Shown in pieces: positions 1 through 12,195 of a stretch of DNA of 64,000 nt. Position 1 is the first letter of the stretch. The number at the start of each line of letters is the position of its first letter. The notes under the pieces are model-generated. The model did not search any database. It saw nothing but the letters and a program-made list of their open reading frames with translations, and was not told the DNA's origin. Source of the stretch: Fennellomyces sp. T-0311 (taxonomy: Eukaryota > Mucoromycota > Mucoromycetes > Mucorales > Lichtheimiaceae); contig JALLLT010000042.1 in assembly GCA_025266875.1 (NCBI GenBank), positions 1 to 64,000 on the forward strand, written 5' to 3'. The position numbers and the translations under genes were made by a program.

Positions 1-2334
1 CCAAAATCCTCCTGCAAAAAGCCTCGATTTCTCTGTAGCAATACAAGGACTGCTTACGCGACTATTCGTTATCTGCCACTCGCTGACCAACTCGCTACTA
101 TGATCTCACATGCTGCAACTCGAAACGAAATACATAATGCATCAACAATGCTATCTCAGCCAGGAGATATGAACGATATATTTGACGGCCAGGCGTTGAA
201 TACAGTGAGATCATGGGGTCGCTATGATATTGGGGTTATGCTATATGTAGATGGATTTCAGCCGTTCATTCATAGCGCAGCATCCATGACAATTGTGCAT
301 TTAGTGATATTAAATTACCCTCCTGAAAAACGGTATGTGTTACAAGAAGTCGCTTGGTTATTTAGAAACTAACCTTTAGTCAATCCAATAATTGATAGCT
401 ATAAGGACAACAATATGATCCAGGTCTGTATTATACCTACTATGGCAAAAGAAGGAAACTTGGATTCATTTCTCGCACCATTGATTGAGGAATTGATACA
501 GCTTGAGAGCGAAGGAAGAGATGTCATGTGTGACGATGAGGTGATGCGAACTTTCAAGGTACATCTGGTCATGGCGACTGGTGATATTCCAGGTGCGGCA
601 TCCCTTGCGCACCATGATGGCCATCAGTCTATCTTTGGCTGTCGAATTTGTATAGTGCCATCAGTACGTGTAGAAAGTGTTGCATCTATTGAGCGTCGGA
701 ATACTGGTAGTGCAAATGGAAAATCGAGACCGGGTTATGACCGCTACTATCCAGGATCTGAAAATCTAGAACCGTTACGACAAATAGCAGATTATCAACA
801 AGGAGATCCTGTAAGTTTTTCTACGTTGATAATTCACGAGCTACTAAACAGCTTAAATAGGAACGCAGCTTGAAATCCCCTTCGCCATTTGCGGTTTTGA
901 AATCTTTTCATGGCCCATTTTTTTATGGCTTAGATGAAATGCATCTTTACGGATGTAACATTGGTCCTTCATTGTGGGGTATGATTACCAACCCTATATT
1001 CCACGCCCCATACCTGCTCACAAAGGCTCAGCAAGTGTCGATAAGCACTGCTATAAAAAATTCGATGTCGCACTGGCCTACAACTTTCGACAGGAAAATG
1101 AAAGATGTTTTATCTCGAACAAAGGTCGTACGCGCAGTGGATTATATTGACTCGCTCCTTTACATTATCCCTACAATTGTAATTGAGCAACTGGAACGCA
1201 CAGACTGCCCTGCAAAAGCAGTGAATGCCCTTGCGCATCTTGTAAAAGCATGCTCAATATCTCTCTCGTGGCATCAAACAGAGGAATCCATTAATACCAT
1301 TGAGGAGTAAGATGATTCATACTATTAAACTGAAGGCATACTCACATGTTTATATTCAAAATAGATGTGTACACAAGTGGCATGTTTATGCACGTAAAGG
1401 GATTCCCACGAACCTTTACACCGTAAACTTTCATTACTTACGACATGTCCCTGAAGCGCTTCGACAATTGGGACCTTTGCGTGCATATGGAACTCGAAGT
1501 ATGGAGCGTGCAGTAGGGTTTTATGACCGAAGGATCAGATCAACCCGTGCACCTGGGAAAAACGCTGGAAACAAATTAACGGTAGCAGCAGCGCGAAAAT
1601 TCATCAACAAAGTCAACAGGAGTACGGAACCACAAAAGAAGGTGAAAGAGAAACATGCAATCTGCACCGGTACTACACCGAATGCTTCAGAGCTGTGAGG
1701 TCCAGGTCTGAACCCCACAGCATCGGTAGACACTTACTCTACTGTAAATCTGATGTTCTATCTGCGCAAATTCTGGGCTAGGGCTCGCAAGATGAAAAAG
1801 ATCACTTCGCTACCGCCTCTAAGCACAAAGATTGCTATTGGAAAACGATTATACAAAGCAGAATCGACATATGAGTGCCGCCTTACCCTCGATCTCAATT
1901 TTCGGAATCGGGGCACGTATTTGAAAGTAACATTGCCTGTTGATAATTGCCCTCGAAGCAGCAAAGAATCTGGTACACTGTATAAAACCTTTTTTGGAGA
2001 GGCTATTCTTTTTTTTAAGCACCAATATGGTGGTAAGCCGAAAGCAAAAGAATTCTACGATCTACGTACAGTTTAATCTTTATTTTTCACAGCTGAGGAT
2101 CGACTATTGTGCCTGCTACGCTTAGCAACAAGGACCAAATTAACAAAGCATGGGTACCCTTATGGAAATGGTACTTTCAATTCAGATATTAGAAAGTTTT
2201 ACGTTTGTGATGTTTCCGAAATCGATTGTGCTGTCGGTGTCCTATGTTCTCCAACGTTTAAAAATCGATATTATTATGTATTTAACGACATGATGAAAGT
2301 ACCCATCCAACTTGGTCTTATACGAGACATCTAA
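1..2334 (+). pseudogene. tnp2-family (CACTA/EnSpm) transposase, 5'-partial, decaying
   Basis: This is the middle and C-terminal part of a tnp2-type DDE transposase, which would cut and paste a CACTA-type element. The reading runs through several pieces: 100-335, about 405-810, 861-1302 and about 1330-1690, then scattered pieces to 2334. It matches, in order, the same protein in the element at 20712-32391: a DIFDG block, YVDGF, MIQVCIIP, the GDIPGAA and FGCRIC block, FFYGLDEMHL, a LRAYGTRSMERAVG block, FFGEAILFF and GYPYGNGTF. GT-AG introns of about 50-70 nt fit at 811-860 (phase 0) and near 340-404. Beyond about 1690 the frame is lost several times, so I call it a pseudogene. The start lies before the window. 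Terminal repeats were not found. Confidence 0.8.
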
Positions 2335-4155
2335 GAGGTTTAAATAAAAATATCGCGCTATGTATTCAACCCGTTTACCTAGGTTATTCTCTGGAATTTT
2401 CAGTGTACATACCATAAATAACCAAAAATTACCATTTTGTACCAAAAACATTTTTAAACCTGTCGTTACCATCAAAAAACCTACAAGAAAACGGAAAACT
2501 TAGTGTATCTTAGTTAAATATGGTAGAGACCAAAGTTTACCAAGGGTTACCGAGAAAAACGGTCAGCTACCAACATTCATCTGATATAACCTGTATTACT
2601 GGGGCATTTTTCCTGGTGTGCAAGAATTGTACGAACGCTCGGTCATCATGTCTTCATCATGAAGGAATCAACTACAATGCTAGCACTTTTTCTCTGCCAT
2701 TCTTAAAAATTCACTTTTTCTACTTCTGCACTTTGATCAGCTTATTGCTTTTGCATTTCACTACCGAGCTAACTTGAACAAAAAAATAAACTTCTCTTAT
2801 GGTTCCGTTCACTTTTGCCAAGCGCCGCTATAGACTTCCAAGAAAAATTACGGTTACACATCACCTAAATCAGGCACCATAGTTTACGTAGGCCAGCGAA
2901 TTGCATCGGAAATAATTTTATCACTTACCTTTGCTTACAAATGATACCTGAAATACTGGAAATATCTTTACCACCCACCATTTTTATTTTTTCCCACCAG
3001 AAGTACGATTCGCCACTACCAAAAATTGGGGGGCTCTCCTCATGCACACGTTCCCCCCACAGACTTAATACAATCCCTTATTTTGTAAATCTAGGCTTAT
3101 TCTACCTTTGCTCAGTGACTCCCACCCATAATAAAATTACACTTTGAACTATACTATCTGAGAAAGACATGTATCAAGATCGGACCTCGATAAGGTGGAA
3201 CCCTTTTGATAAAGTATTACACTGCACTTAAAATAATTTTTAGCCTGGCTAAAATTAGGCTTAATGTCTGACTTTGAGCTGATTTGAGCCAGCCCAAATC
3301 CCACATTTGAGCGATTTTGAACCAAATCAATAACTAGTTTATTTTGCTTAAATATGGACTTTTAGCTAGTTAATTTTTTTAAATATAGCCTTTGAGTGAT
3401 GTTGAACCTAGCTCAAAATATATATTCTCTCTTTTTTTAAACATCTTATTGATCAAAACTAGTGTACTATTACTCTTTTCTTAAATAATGATTGACTTAC
3501 ATTTACAAAAAAAAGTTTTTTTTTATATAATATCAAAATATTTATTTCACCACCAAAAATATTTAATTTCAATGTCAGCTGTGGCAGAGGCATGGTGGCT
3601 CGATTTTAGCAACAAAGTGAAGTTGTCCTTTAGAGATTTATAGCTTTTTTTTCATTTTGGGATAAGCAGCTGTAAGTATCTTATAGTATAAACCTAATCA
3701 TATCCAACAATGGCAATAGCATAACTATATTGTAATGACTGAGAGAGAGCCAGGTGAGAATAAACATGGCAGATTTCTGGCAGTTTTCAAAGATGGAGCT
3801 AATTAAACTCTTTATAGATGGAAGATTGATTTTGCTGTGCAACACATTTGGGCTGAGGTCTAGCAAATGGACAACATGCTTTTCAACCAACGTTATAAAG
3901 ATGACAAGTACGCGAGATTCCACAAAAAAGAACATATGTGCACTTATATTTTGCTATGCACTGGCAATACAACGGTATCAAAAATGCATAGATAACAAGC
4001 TCTAACAGCTTTACTCATGTCTTCTATAACACTGATGATCACTAAAAGCTATATATTGTTTTTATGCCACCACTTGGTTAGATGGAAAGTACATAAACAT
4101 AAAGAATGCAAGTTTTTGATACCTAAGACACTGATAAGAGCTAAAAGGCATCCCC
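2335..4155. other. AT-rich stretch without recognisable genes
   Basis: I find no convincing coding sequence here. The stretch holds TACCRTCAAA-like short repeats near 2400-2570, resembling sequence at 49800-49990, and loosely repeated TTTGAGC words near 3270-3420. Small open frames on both strands lack protein-like composition. Confidence 0.6.
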
Positions 4156-4528
4156 TTATTTCCTCCCAGTTGAGCCTGACTTCAAAGCTCAAAAATCTGC
4201 TCTTCAGGAACTGGTGGTGAAATCACATCATAAGTTTGAGCTTTACCCCAAATTTCATTGTGAAATGAATTTCATAGAGCGTTTCTGGGGAAGAGCAAAG
4301 AGAGAAGCCCGCATGCAGTGTGATTACTCTTTTACGTCACTGGAACGACGTCTTCCATCAATCCTTGACTCAGTCCCATTACCAATGATTCAACGCTTCG
4401 CATCAAAAGCATGGGCATACATGGAGTTCTATGCAGAAGGAACAATAGTTGGTCCTGAGCATGATAAGCTCTTGAAAAAATTACAAAAGCAATATATATC
4501 ACACCGCAGGGTCGGCCGCCATGAGTAG
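4156..4528 (+). pseudogene. C-terminal fragment of a DDE-superfamily (Tc1/mariner-like) transposase
   Basis: The reading frame (open from before 4156 to the stop at 4526) gives a segment with the pattern ELYPKFHCEMNFIERFWG followed by KREARMQCDYSF. This is the third catalytic-acid region (NFIE) of the fungal DDE superfamily endonucleases related to Tc1/mariner. The first two catalytic acids and the DNA-binding domain are missing upstream, where no homologous frame is seen, so the copy is 5'-truncated. Family assignment rests on the NFIERFWGxxKR motif; the finer subfamily is uncertain. Confidence 0.7.
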
Positions 4529-4817
4529 CCTAACCATATATAGAAGCGGAATTTCAAATCAAAAAATTGTTACAATTCGAAATTTTGTCAGTTTAAGATC
4601 GGTTGCACCATATGATAGTTTTTATCCATTTTTTCCATTGTTATATTTTATTTAGGGAATATCTTTATTCATTTGCAGTGGGTCCCGCCCCAGGTCCCCA
4701 GCTTGGCGGGGACCCAATCTAGAAAAGTAGAAAAATCCAGGAAAAAAAATTGACACAGCACTCGTTTTCTTTCGAGAACTTTTTTTTTTTCAAAAACATC
4801 CCTAATCTTCATTCAAC

Positions 4818-6714
4818 ATGGCAAACGGAAGAGGTCGTGGTGGCGCCGCTGCTCGTGGACGTGGCCGTGGGCGTGGCTGTGGTGCTGCGACAATGAATGG
4901 CAGCGGTATGCCACCACTTTCTCTTCCTGTTCCTGCTCCCCTCCCGCAACATTATCCACTGTTGAACGCACAGATGGACTACAACACTGCTTTAGACAAT
5001 GCTGCTCGAACAACATTTCTAAATGCTCAGGAAAGTCGGCCTGCAAACACGAATAGAACATACGATGGGCCTCAAAAGGAATTCATGGCTTGGTGTCGCA
5101 GACGTTGCCCTGATGACCATATGAACCAGCTTATCGACGATAAGAAGCTGCATTTATTTCTTATCGAAGAGGTATGTATATTTTTCTTGAAATAAACCAA
5201 TTATTAATGCTGTACAGATGCTAGGTTGTATTCAGAGAGCATTGCAAGCCAGGTCCTAAGAAGAGAAAGCATCCAGAGGATGTTCCGTCGTCGCCTTCTG
5301 CTGCCTCCCCGTCGTCGTCCTCTGCTGCTGCCTTCCCGCCGTCGTTCTCTGCCTCTGCTGCCTTCCCGTCGTCGTCCTCTGCCTCTGCTGCCTTCCCGTC
5401 GTCGTCCTCTGCCTCCTCATCCATGCCAGATCTTCCAATAAACAATGCCCCTACATATACTGTCGAACAACCTGTCAATCCAGGTCATGGCCGCCATATC
5501 AAGCTTAATACGGTCAAGGTCTATGTCACGTCCATCGTAGATCTTCATGTCCATCAGATCGAACAGGATCCTTGTTTGGCAGCTCGCCCCCATCCCCGTG
5601 GTCCACTTGTTTGTGCATTGTTAGATTATCTGAAGTATCTGGACAACAAGATCAGTCGTGACAATTATGAGGATAGAGGCGCAAGAACGATGGCCGACGG
5701 TTACTCGACGACAGCCGAGATGAAACGTATTGTAGATTACTTTTTTGCGAAGAACAACCAGGCAGGTCTTCGAAGCTGTACATCATTCCTCCTGCAACAC
5801 TTTGGTCTGCTTAGGGGCGAGAGCATTAGGATGATGGAGCTTGCTGATCTACAAACATTGCATCTCAAGCGTGAAGGAGCCACTGATTGTCACGCATTGT
5901 TGATGGTACTGAAGCAAGGAAAAACGAATCAGGAAGGTCGCGTGGAGTTTGCCGCTGCTATCCGTAATGCCAATGTCTTTATCTGTCCGCTCATGTCGCT
6001 TTCGCTTTATCTGTTTCACCGTTGGCATATTGCCGGAGAGCACTTTCCCAGCTTCAACTGTAATCGTGATTGGTTCGACATCAAGCTCATTAGGAACAAC
6101 AGATCCAAGACCGACTCCATTTCATATGATTACCACCGGGAATGTATCACTGAAGCGTTCAAGGCAGTTGGCATACATAGCAAGGCAATAACCCACGCGA
6201 TGCGGGGCTCTGGGGCACACATGGCTGAACTTCATGGAACGAGCGAAGAATCAATCTGTCGATTAGGTCGCTGGAACAACACTGCACTAACGACCAGTTA
6301 CTTGACTAACCTTCCTCGAGACATCTTGCGAACTATGGCCGGGTTCACTCGAGAGGCTGGTCAATTCTATCTTCCTCGTGCTGTGGTGACTCCTCCCCCT
6401 GAACTGTGCAAAAAGGTCTTCCCCGATGTTGAAAGATGGCAGGAACGTTTGAATTCGGATGGTGGTGTGGAGGAGGCATCAATTTCGGCAGATATCTTTC
6501 TTCGTCTTCTTGTCCAGTTGCGCATTGTTTTCCTTCAAGATTCGGTTTTGTTGAAAAAAGAGTATCCAGGGCATTGTTTGTGGAACCATCCTTTGTTCGT
6601 CGATCCGGACTATTTGGATTTTGAAAGGTATGAAGCGCACAGCATGGTTGCTTGCAATTACTGACGTTTTATTATAGTAACCTGAATTCTGCCTTGGAAA
6701 CCGAAGTAGAGCCG
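4818..6714 (+). pseudogene. Crypton tyrosine recombinase, N-terminal and catalytic part (split gene)
   Basis: This is the first part of a Crypton transposase, a tyrosine recombinase related to yeast Ndc10 (NDC10_II domain). The likely start is the ATG at 4818, giving a Gly-Arg-rich N-terminus. Exons that keep one frame are 4818-5171, about 5240-6627 and 6678-6714, with GT-AG introns at 5172-5239 and 6628-6677. Exon 2 opens with a Pro-Lys stretch and a Ser/Ala/Phe-Pro low-complexity linker. The recombinase tetrad is visible: Arg in LLRGES (about 5814), Lys in KQGKTN, HxxR in THAMRGSG (about 6195), Trp in LGRWNN and the Tyr nucleophile in TSYLTN (about 6297). The frame reaches the terminus of the element inserted at 6715. 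The GCR1_C end continues at 16010. Confidence 0.85.
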
Positions 6715-6866
6715 CACTGCGCAGTGGGTGAGGAATCCCCTATCTGAAAAGTGGGGGATTCTCTAAGGTATTCTCAAGAATCCCCTAGCGAATCACCTAG
6801 TAGGGGATTCCTCAGTTGAAAAAAGGTTCCGTAAGAATCCACTAGGGGATTCCTCAACACTAACCA
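6715..6866. repeat. Left TIR and subterminal GAATCCCCTA repeats of the CACTG element
   Basis: After the 12-bp palindrome CACTGCGCAGTG come at least five copies of GAATCCCC(TA) or its complement GGGGATTC(CTC) in both orientations up to about 6860. Such clustered subterminal repeats are where CACTA-type accessory proteins bind. The same word recurs at 15943-15994. Confidence 0.75.
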
Positions 6867-7752
6867 AAAGCAGAATGCATGCAAAGATACAAAAAGAGAC
6901 GCAGACTGCATAACGCTTATATGCACATAGCCTGCCGGTGCATACATAAGAGTAACAGAATATGTGCTTTCGATCGATCGATTTTTAGCAGCGATGCTGT
7001 GCATACATAATTATAGTGCATTATTTGGTAGCAGTGGTTTATGAACGACCAAAAAATTAAATGGTAGCAATTTGGATGGAATACGATTGCATGGTTCAAA
7101 TATATTTTTTATTATTATGGCAGCAATGCTACAATGTCTAAACAGCTATAGGTAACGCCTAGGATGGTGATGGTGGCCGGAGCAATGCGATGGTGAATAC
7201 AAAACGGTTGATACTTGCCGCAACTTGGATTCCGTGAGATGTCTGTGAGAAACAAAGAATCGTTAGCGTTAATCCTTCAGCGATTGCAATCTCAACACCA
7301 CTAACCTGTAGTCATGGCAATGTGAACGAAGGTGAACTGGTATTGAAACGCGTTAGTAAGAAAGAAGACGCTGCTGCCGCATTGGAAACTAACCTTTTGT
7401 TTTAACGGAGCATGATGAACTAGCTATTGGGACGGTGTTAGTATAACAGAGAGAATAGAAATCTTACCGGATATTATGAGAGCCTGTGTAGACGGAAAGC
7501 AGAAAAGATCAGGAAAAGAAAGAGAAGGTTACGAAAGAAAAGCGGCAATTGCGCCCTTTATATACCGTTGTAGAAAAAACCCGGTCCTGCTGTACTTGGC
7601 AAACGTGAAGTCATGCGTGATGTCTATCTGCAATAAAAGCAGCATAAAATGAGTTCCTTGTCATTCACTTTCTTTAATCCACTTACTTCGATCGCACCTA
7701 TAAAGTAAGATAGAGCACCCACCAGAGATCAATATCCTTAGATAGCCTTTAG

Positions 7753-10700
7753 ATGTCTTCCAACAACAACAACAACAGCAACGAGCGCCAACAGCACGCA
7801 GAATCGCTGGAGCTTTCCAGATTGCGTGCGGCTGTTCAAGACCTGCAAGGGCAATGCGATACCTTGCGGGGCGAAAACTATGCGTTGCGGCAGCAGCTCC
7901 AGGGCCTAGCGTCGCACATTGCTTCTCAGCAACAGCAACAGCAACAGCAGCAGCAGGATGCGGTGGGTACCGTGCGTGGATTGGATGATGTGGTCCGCGC
8001 AGAAGCTGTTGTAAGAACACTTGAAAAATGCATTCAATACTTTCAATATCATCGACTTACAAAACGTTGCCAGAGTAACATCACCCGCATCCACGATTCT
8101 CTTCCCAGTGGCCAAGGGTATGATTACAACCTGACCTTCCGTGCAGAGCACAACGAGTCGGTAACTGCAGCCATAGCTGCGTGCTGCCATACCGCTGTGG
8201 TCGGTGATAGACGAAGTGCATTGGAAGGTGGATTCTTGCGTAAAAAGATCCACCAATACTTTACCGGCCAACAAAAGGAGCTGAGGAAGCAAGATCGGGT
8301 GAATGCGGGCCTTCAGGTTGCTGGTGAGGATGAGAAGCGCAAGACGCGCAACAAGAGGGTGTGGAGCGTGAGTACTTTTGGGTAGCTTTTTTTAACGGAT
8401 TTACTTCGGACAGACAAGAAGAAGTCACTCTCGGACAGACTGGTTTCAGTGAGTTTAGTAAATGAAAGATTTTCTATAGATTAAGACAGCTCCGCCCATC
8501 TCCGTTCTTCTTTTGGCACTCTTCTTCATGATTTTTTTCTCTCTGGAATAGAATATCTCGGTAACTCTTTTGTACCTGCTTGTGATGTCCGAATTACTTA
8601 ACAAAGTCTTTATTTCTCGCGATGAACTGAAGGTGGCATGCCAAAAGTACGCCAAGGAAAAAGGTTTTGCAGTCAGCATCTGTACTAGCTCGCCATCTCG
8701 TACATGGTGGCAATGCACCATGGGAGGTAGCTTTCGAAACAACTGGGATCTCGATAGTACCACAGTTCAAGTCAAGCGTCCTTCTCTCCGCATCAATTGT
8801 CCTTTTAAGATCAAGGCCCAAGCAGTCAACGACTATTGGATTGTAGAAAGTATCATCGACGAGCATAACCACGACATGTCAAAAGATTCATCGATTTTCC
8901 CTGTGCACCGCCAACTCTCTGAAGAAAACTACAATCATGCAGTCAAGATGGTTGCTACTGACGCCACCCCCAAAACGATCGCTGACACACTGCGAGACGA
9001 TGCTGGAAATGCTATTAGCAAGGCTAAAGATATCAGCAACATCCGTTACCGCATGCGCCGTATCGAAGATGGAAAGCCTGGGCAACTGAAAAAACTGGCG
9101 GACGACTTGGATTGTAAAGGTTACCACGTTCGATATCGATATGATTCAACACACTGTCTTCGCACCATCTTTTTCTGTCATCCAACAAGCATCACAAAAG
9201 CACGTCGATTTTACGAGGTCTTGATTCTTGATGCAACATACAAAACCAACAGATACAAAATGCCATATGTAAATATGGTTGGGGTAGGGAACGTGGGTGT
9301 CAAGTCACCAATGACGTTTGCAATTGCCGGAGCTTGGATTTCGGATGAATCGACAGCATCGTACGAATGGGTGATGACTCAATTGTATCAAGTTGTATAT
9401 GTACCAGCCAAAATTCAACCTATATCGATTGTAATGGACAACTCAGCAGCAGAACTGTGTGCAGTCAGCAATGTTTTCCCATCCAGCGTCCAACTTCTTT
9501 GCACTTTTCATATCATCAACAACTTCAAGAAAAATTGCCTCAAAGGGTTTACAACGCAACAACAACAAGACGAATTGATGAAGACCGTAAAAAAATTGAT
9601 CCATAGCCGCACCTTGGAAGATATCGATAGAGCCAAAAAAGATTTCATCAGCATCGCGAAGTTCAGTACAAAAGCCGATCAAATTGTAAACTATCTTGAA
9701 TTGTAAGTGTACTTTATAAGTAATGAATCTATCGCTGACTTTTAGATTAGCACGTTGAAAAAGAAAGAAGCATGGGTTGGGGCGTATACCTGTCACTACT
9801 TGCACTTTGGTAACACGACAACCCAACGGGTTGAAGGTGCCCACGCCGTCATCAAAAAGGAACTTCACTCTGCCAAGAGCCTTGGCAGTGCAATGTTGAC
9901 AATTGACAATTTCATTCGTAACCAGGTACAGTGTACTATTGTGCTATAGAACTTATACACAGCATACTTATATTATAAATAGAGAGAAGCCATTCTCTAC
10001 AGTACCGAGCGTCAAAAGTTTGGAAATGATCCATATATGGCAGCAAATGACAAGGCCGCATTGGCAGAGTTGCAAGGCAAAGTTTCGCAATATGCGATCG
10101 ACAAGATCAAGATTGAATGCGCAAAGCGTACAAAAAATACAAAACCAAATGCCAACTGCACCTGTCCTGTCCGTATCAACTTCAACATACCTTGCAAACA
10201 TCAGTTACTCGATCAATCTGTCATATCTCTTAGCTCTGTACCTGCCCGTTGGCACCTAAGTGAAAAGCAATCTGAACTTGCCCAAGGTAAGGTCGTCAGT
10301 ACACATATTGTAGCTTTCGACTAATATAAGGATCGTAGATGTTACTTACAGCAATGAAGAAGAAAAGATCGATGTTACCAAGACCGATCTTGCGATCAAA
10401 AGAACCGTTTACGCGTTTGAACAAGCACTTATAAAACTACAAGATGATCAACAACGCATGACAATCTTTGACCAGTTGACCAAACTTCTTAACAATATTT
10501 CATCCTTGCCTGCACTGAAAGAACTGAACGAACCGATTCCATTGAAAGCAACCAGGGGCCGCCCAAAAGGGACAAAACGTCTTCCACTGGCAATCGAGCT
10601 CAAGGAAAAAGAAATTGCTGCACATGAAAAAGCAGAAAAAAAAAGGCAAAGGAAAGCCACCGAAGAGAAGAAGGTCAAAAAGATCAAATTGATTGTACAC

Positions 10701-12150
10701 CATGGTTCCGGGCAGGATAACATTGACAAGTGCGACGAGGAGAGTGATAATGCTAGCGTTATATTTGACGATAGGTTGGTTCTTATAATATGTTGTGATA
10801 GTGAATCGCATTACTCACGCTGCATATTAGCGCATCAAATATACCTTCGGATCTGCCGCTGTCAGTTGTCATCAATGGTATCTCTGTGGATGGGCTCTTG
10901 GAGAAAGAGTTTGTCAAAACTGTTTGGAACGTTGAAATGGATGGACACTGTGGGTTTAGATGTATCGCCCAGCATATTTTTGGGGATCAAAATGAATGGC
11001 CAAGCATCAAACTATCCATGAAATCAACACTACTTGCACGACATCGAGTGTATTCAAACAGCCCTTTTCTCTACAACACCAAAGAACTACTCAATATCCT
11101 GTCATTCATGATGGACATTTGCCCCAGTCAGTATTGGTTTACTACCCCCGATTGCGCCCAAATTGCTGCCGATGCCTTTGCCACACCTATTGCTATCTAC
11201 ACTGGTACCGGTCGGTTTGCTCAACTTTTTTTGCCTGTGGGGATCGACGTTCCTGAAGTACTGCCCAAGCCCATTATCATGCAACTGGTAAACGGCAACC
11301 ATTTTGTACTCATCGAATTGCACGACGACATAGCTGATTTCAAACTACCTTCACTTAACGCGCAACACAAGATTGCATGCTCTCTTCTGGAACTCGATGA
11401 CCACTGGACATCACGGTTCAATGCTTAAAAAGTATCACCTTTCACTGTTTCCACCTTTTCACTGTTTCACCTTTTTCACTGTTCTCATCTTTTTCACTGC
11501 TCTCACCATTTCGCTTACTCCATTTTTCACTTTTTTTACCCTAGATATAGACAATAAACAATTGACATAGACTGCCTACATGGCTTGTAAAATTTTTAGT
11601 CGTGTTCAATTAGCGAGGCAACAAAAAGTTTGTTAATGTTACACTTGATAGTGATTGATGCTGTATACTGAACTCATTGAACGCAGTCTGTCCGAGAGTG
11701 ACTTCTTCTTGTCTGTCCGAAGTAAATCCGTTTTTTAAGGCTTGTACAGATTACTTACGCTGAAAAACAGAAGATGAAGGCGCGCAAGGATGCTCGCGCA
11801 CGAAACGCAGCATCCTTGGAGGAAAGGTTCCCGAATGGAGAAGACCTCCTTCGGAGGGAGTGCATGTCTCCGGAGATCTCGGATCCGGAGTCAGACGCGA
11901 TCCTTTGGGTTCGGAAACCTGGATTCCGCAGTGCGAAGGTAAAAGCTTTTTTGTTTCGTGAAAACGGTAGCATCATGCTGACTTGAACGCCGTAATGCCA
12001 CAGGCTGTGGAGTACATCAACGAGCTGGATAGGCTTGTTGAGGCGAGCAAAAAAGTGCCTGGACGGCAACAGCGAGAAAGAAAGCCAGTTGTGGACGAAG
12101 ACGCTGTGCTTTCTCAAAAAGTACGAGATGCATTGCCCGACTGGGCATAA
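7753..12150 (+). CDS. Accessory protein of the CACTG element (three exons, MULE in intron 1)
   Basis: I do not recognise a named family. Three exons keep one frame: 7753-8367, 11771-11938 and 12004-12150, giving about 309 residues. Intron 1 starts GTGAGTAC at 8368 and ends GAAAAACAG at 11770; intron 2 (11939-12003) is 65 nt. The ATG at 7753 follows a short upstream leader. The N-terminus is Asn/Ser-rich, then comes a leucine-heptad coiled coil (about residues 18-58), a Gln run, and a basic C-terminal half. An AATAAA-like signal overlaps the stop. Its place beside the tnp2 gene suggests a TnpA-like DNA-binding role. A 3.3-kb MULE occupies intron 1; without it the intron would be about 60 nt, matching intron 2. 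Confidence 0.75.
8396..11730. mobile_element. MULE with OTU protease domain, inserted in an intron
   Basis: Perfect 47-bp terminal inverted repeats lie at 8396-8442 and 11684-11730 (outer end CGGATTTACTTCGGACAGAC), with weaker similarity for another 20 bp. The flanks carry TTTTTTAA on both sides (8388-8395 and 11731-11738), an 8-bp target duplication or a 9-bp one with a mismatch, as expected for Mutator-like elements. It carries one gene, a MULE transposase joined to an OTU domain. Confidence 0.92.
8585..11428 (+). CDS. MULE transposase with C-terminal OTU-like cysteine protease domain
   Basis: The ATG at 8585 is preferred because it opens the conserved FAR1/WRKY-GCM1-type zinc domain (Cys, Cys, then HNH near 8860). 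The MULE DDE core follows: Asp in ILDATYKTN (about 9228), Asp in VMDNSAAE (about 9434) and Glu in QRVEGAH in exon 2. A SWIM zinc finger (CTCP ... CKH) lies near 10157-10202. Exons supported by frame are 8585-9702, 9751-9925, 9983 to about 10286, about 10352-10774 and 10831-11428; the fourth boundary is uncertain. After a Lys-rich linker, exon 5 encodes an OTU-type fold with the Cys box MDGHCGFRC (about 10939) and the His box NGNHFVLIEL (about 11296). OTU proteins cleave ubiquitin chains; activity here is inferred. No internal stop was seen, so it may be functional. Confidence 0.85.
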
Positions 12151-12195
12151 TAAAGCCCGCTTGCTTCCCTCCTTTTACTTTTATTTTTTTTTTCA

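Noticed and set aside
1521..1733. Minus-strand hydrophobic small protein
   Set aside because: It lies opposite the tnp2 block that matches other copies, so it is a shadow frame.
5221..5478. Arg-rich and Asp/Ala-rich open frames on both strands
   Set aside because: They are shadows of the TCC/GCC/TCT low-complexity linker in Crypton exon 2; the Ser/Ala/Pro frame joins the recombinase in frame.
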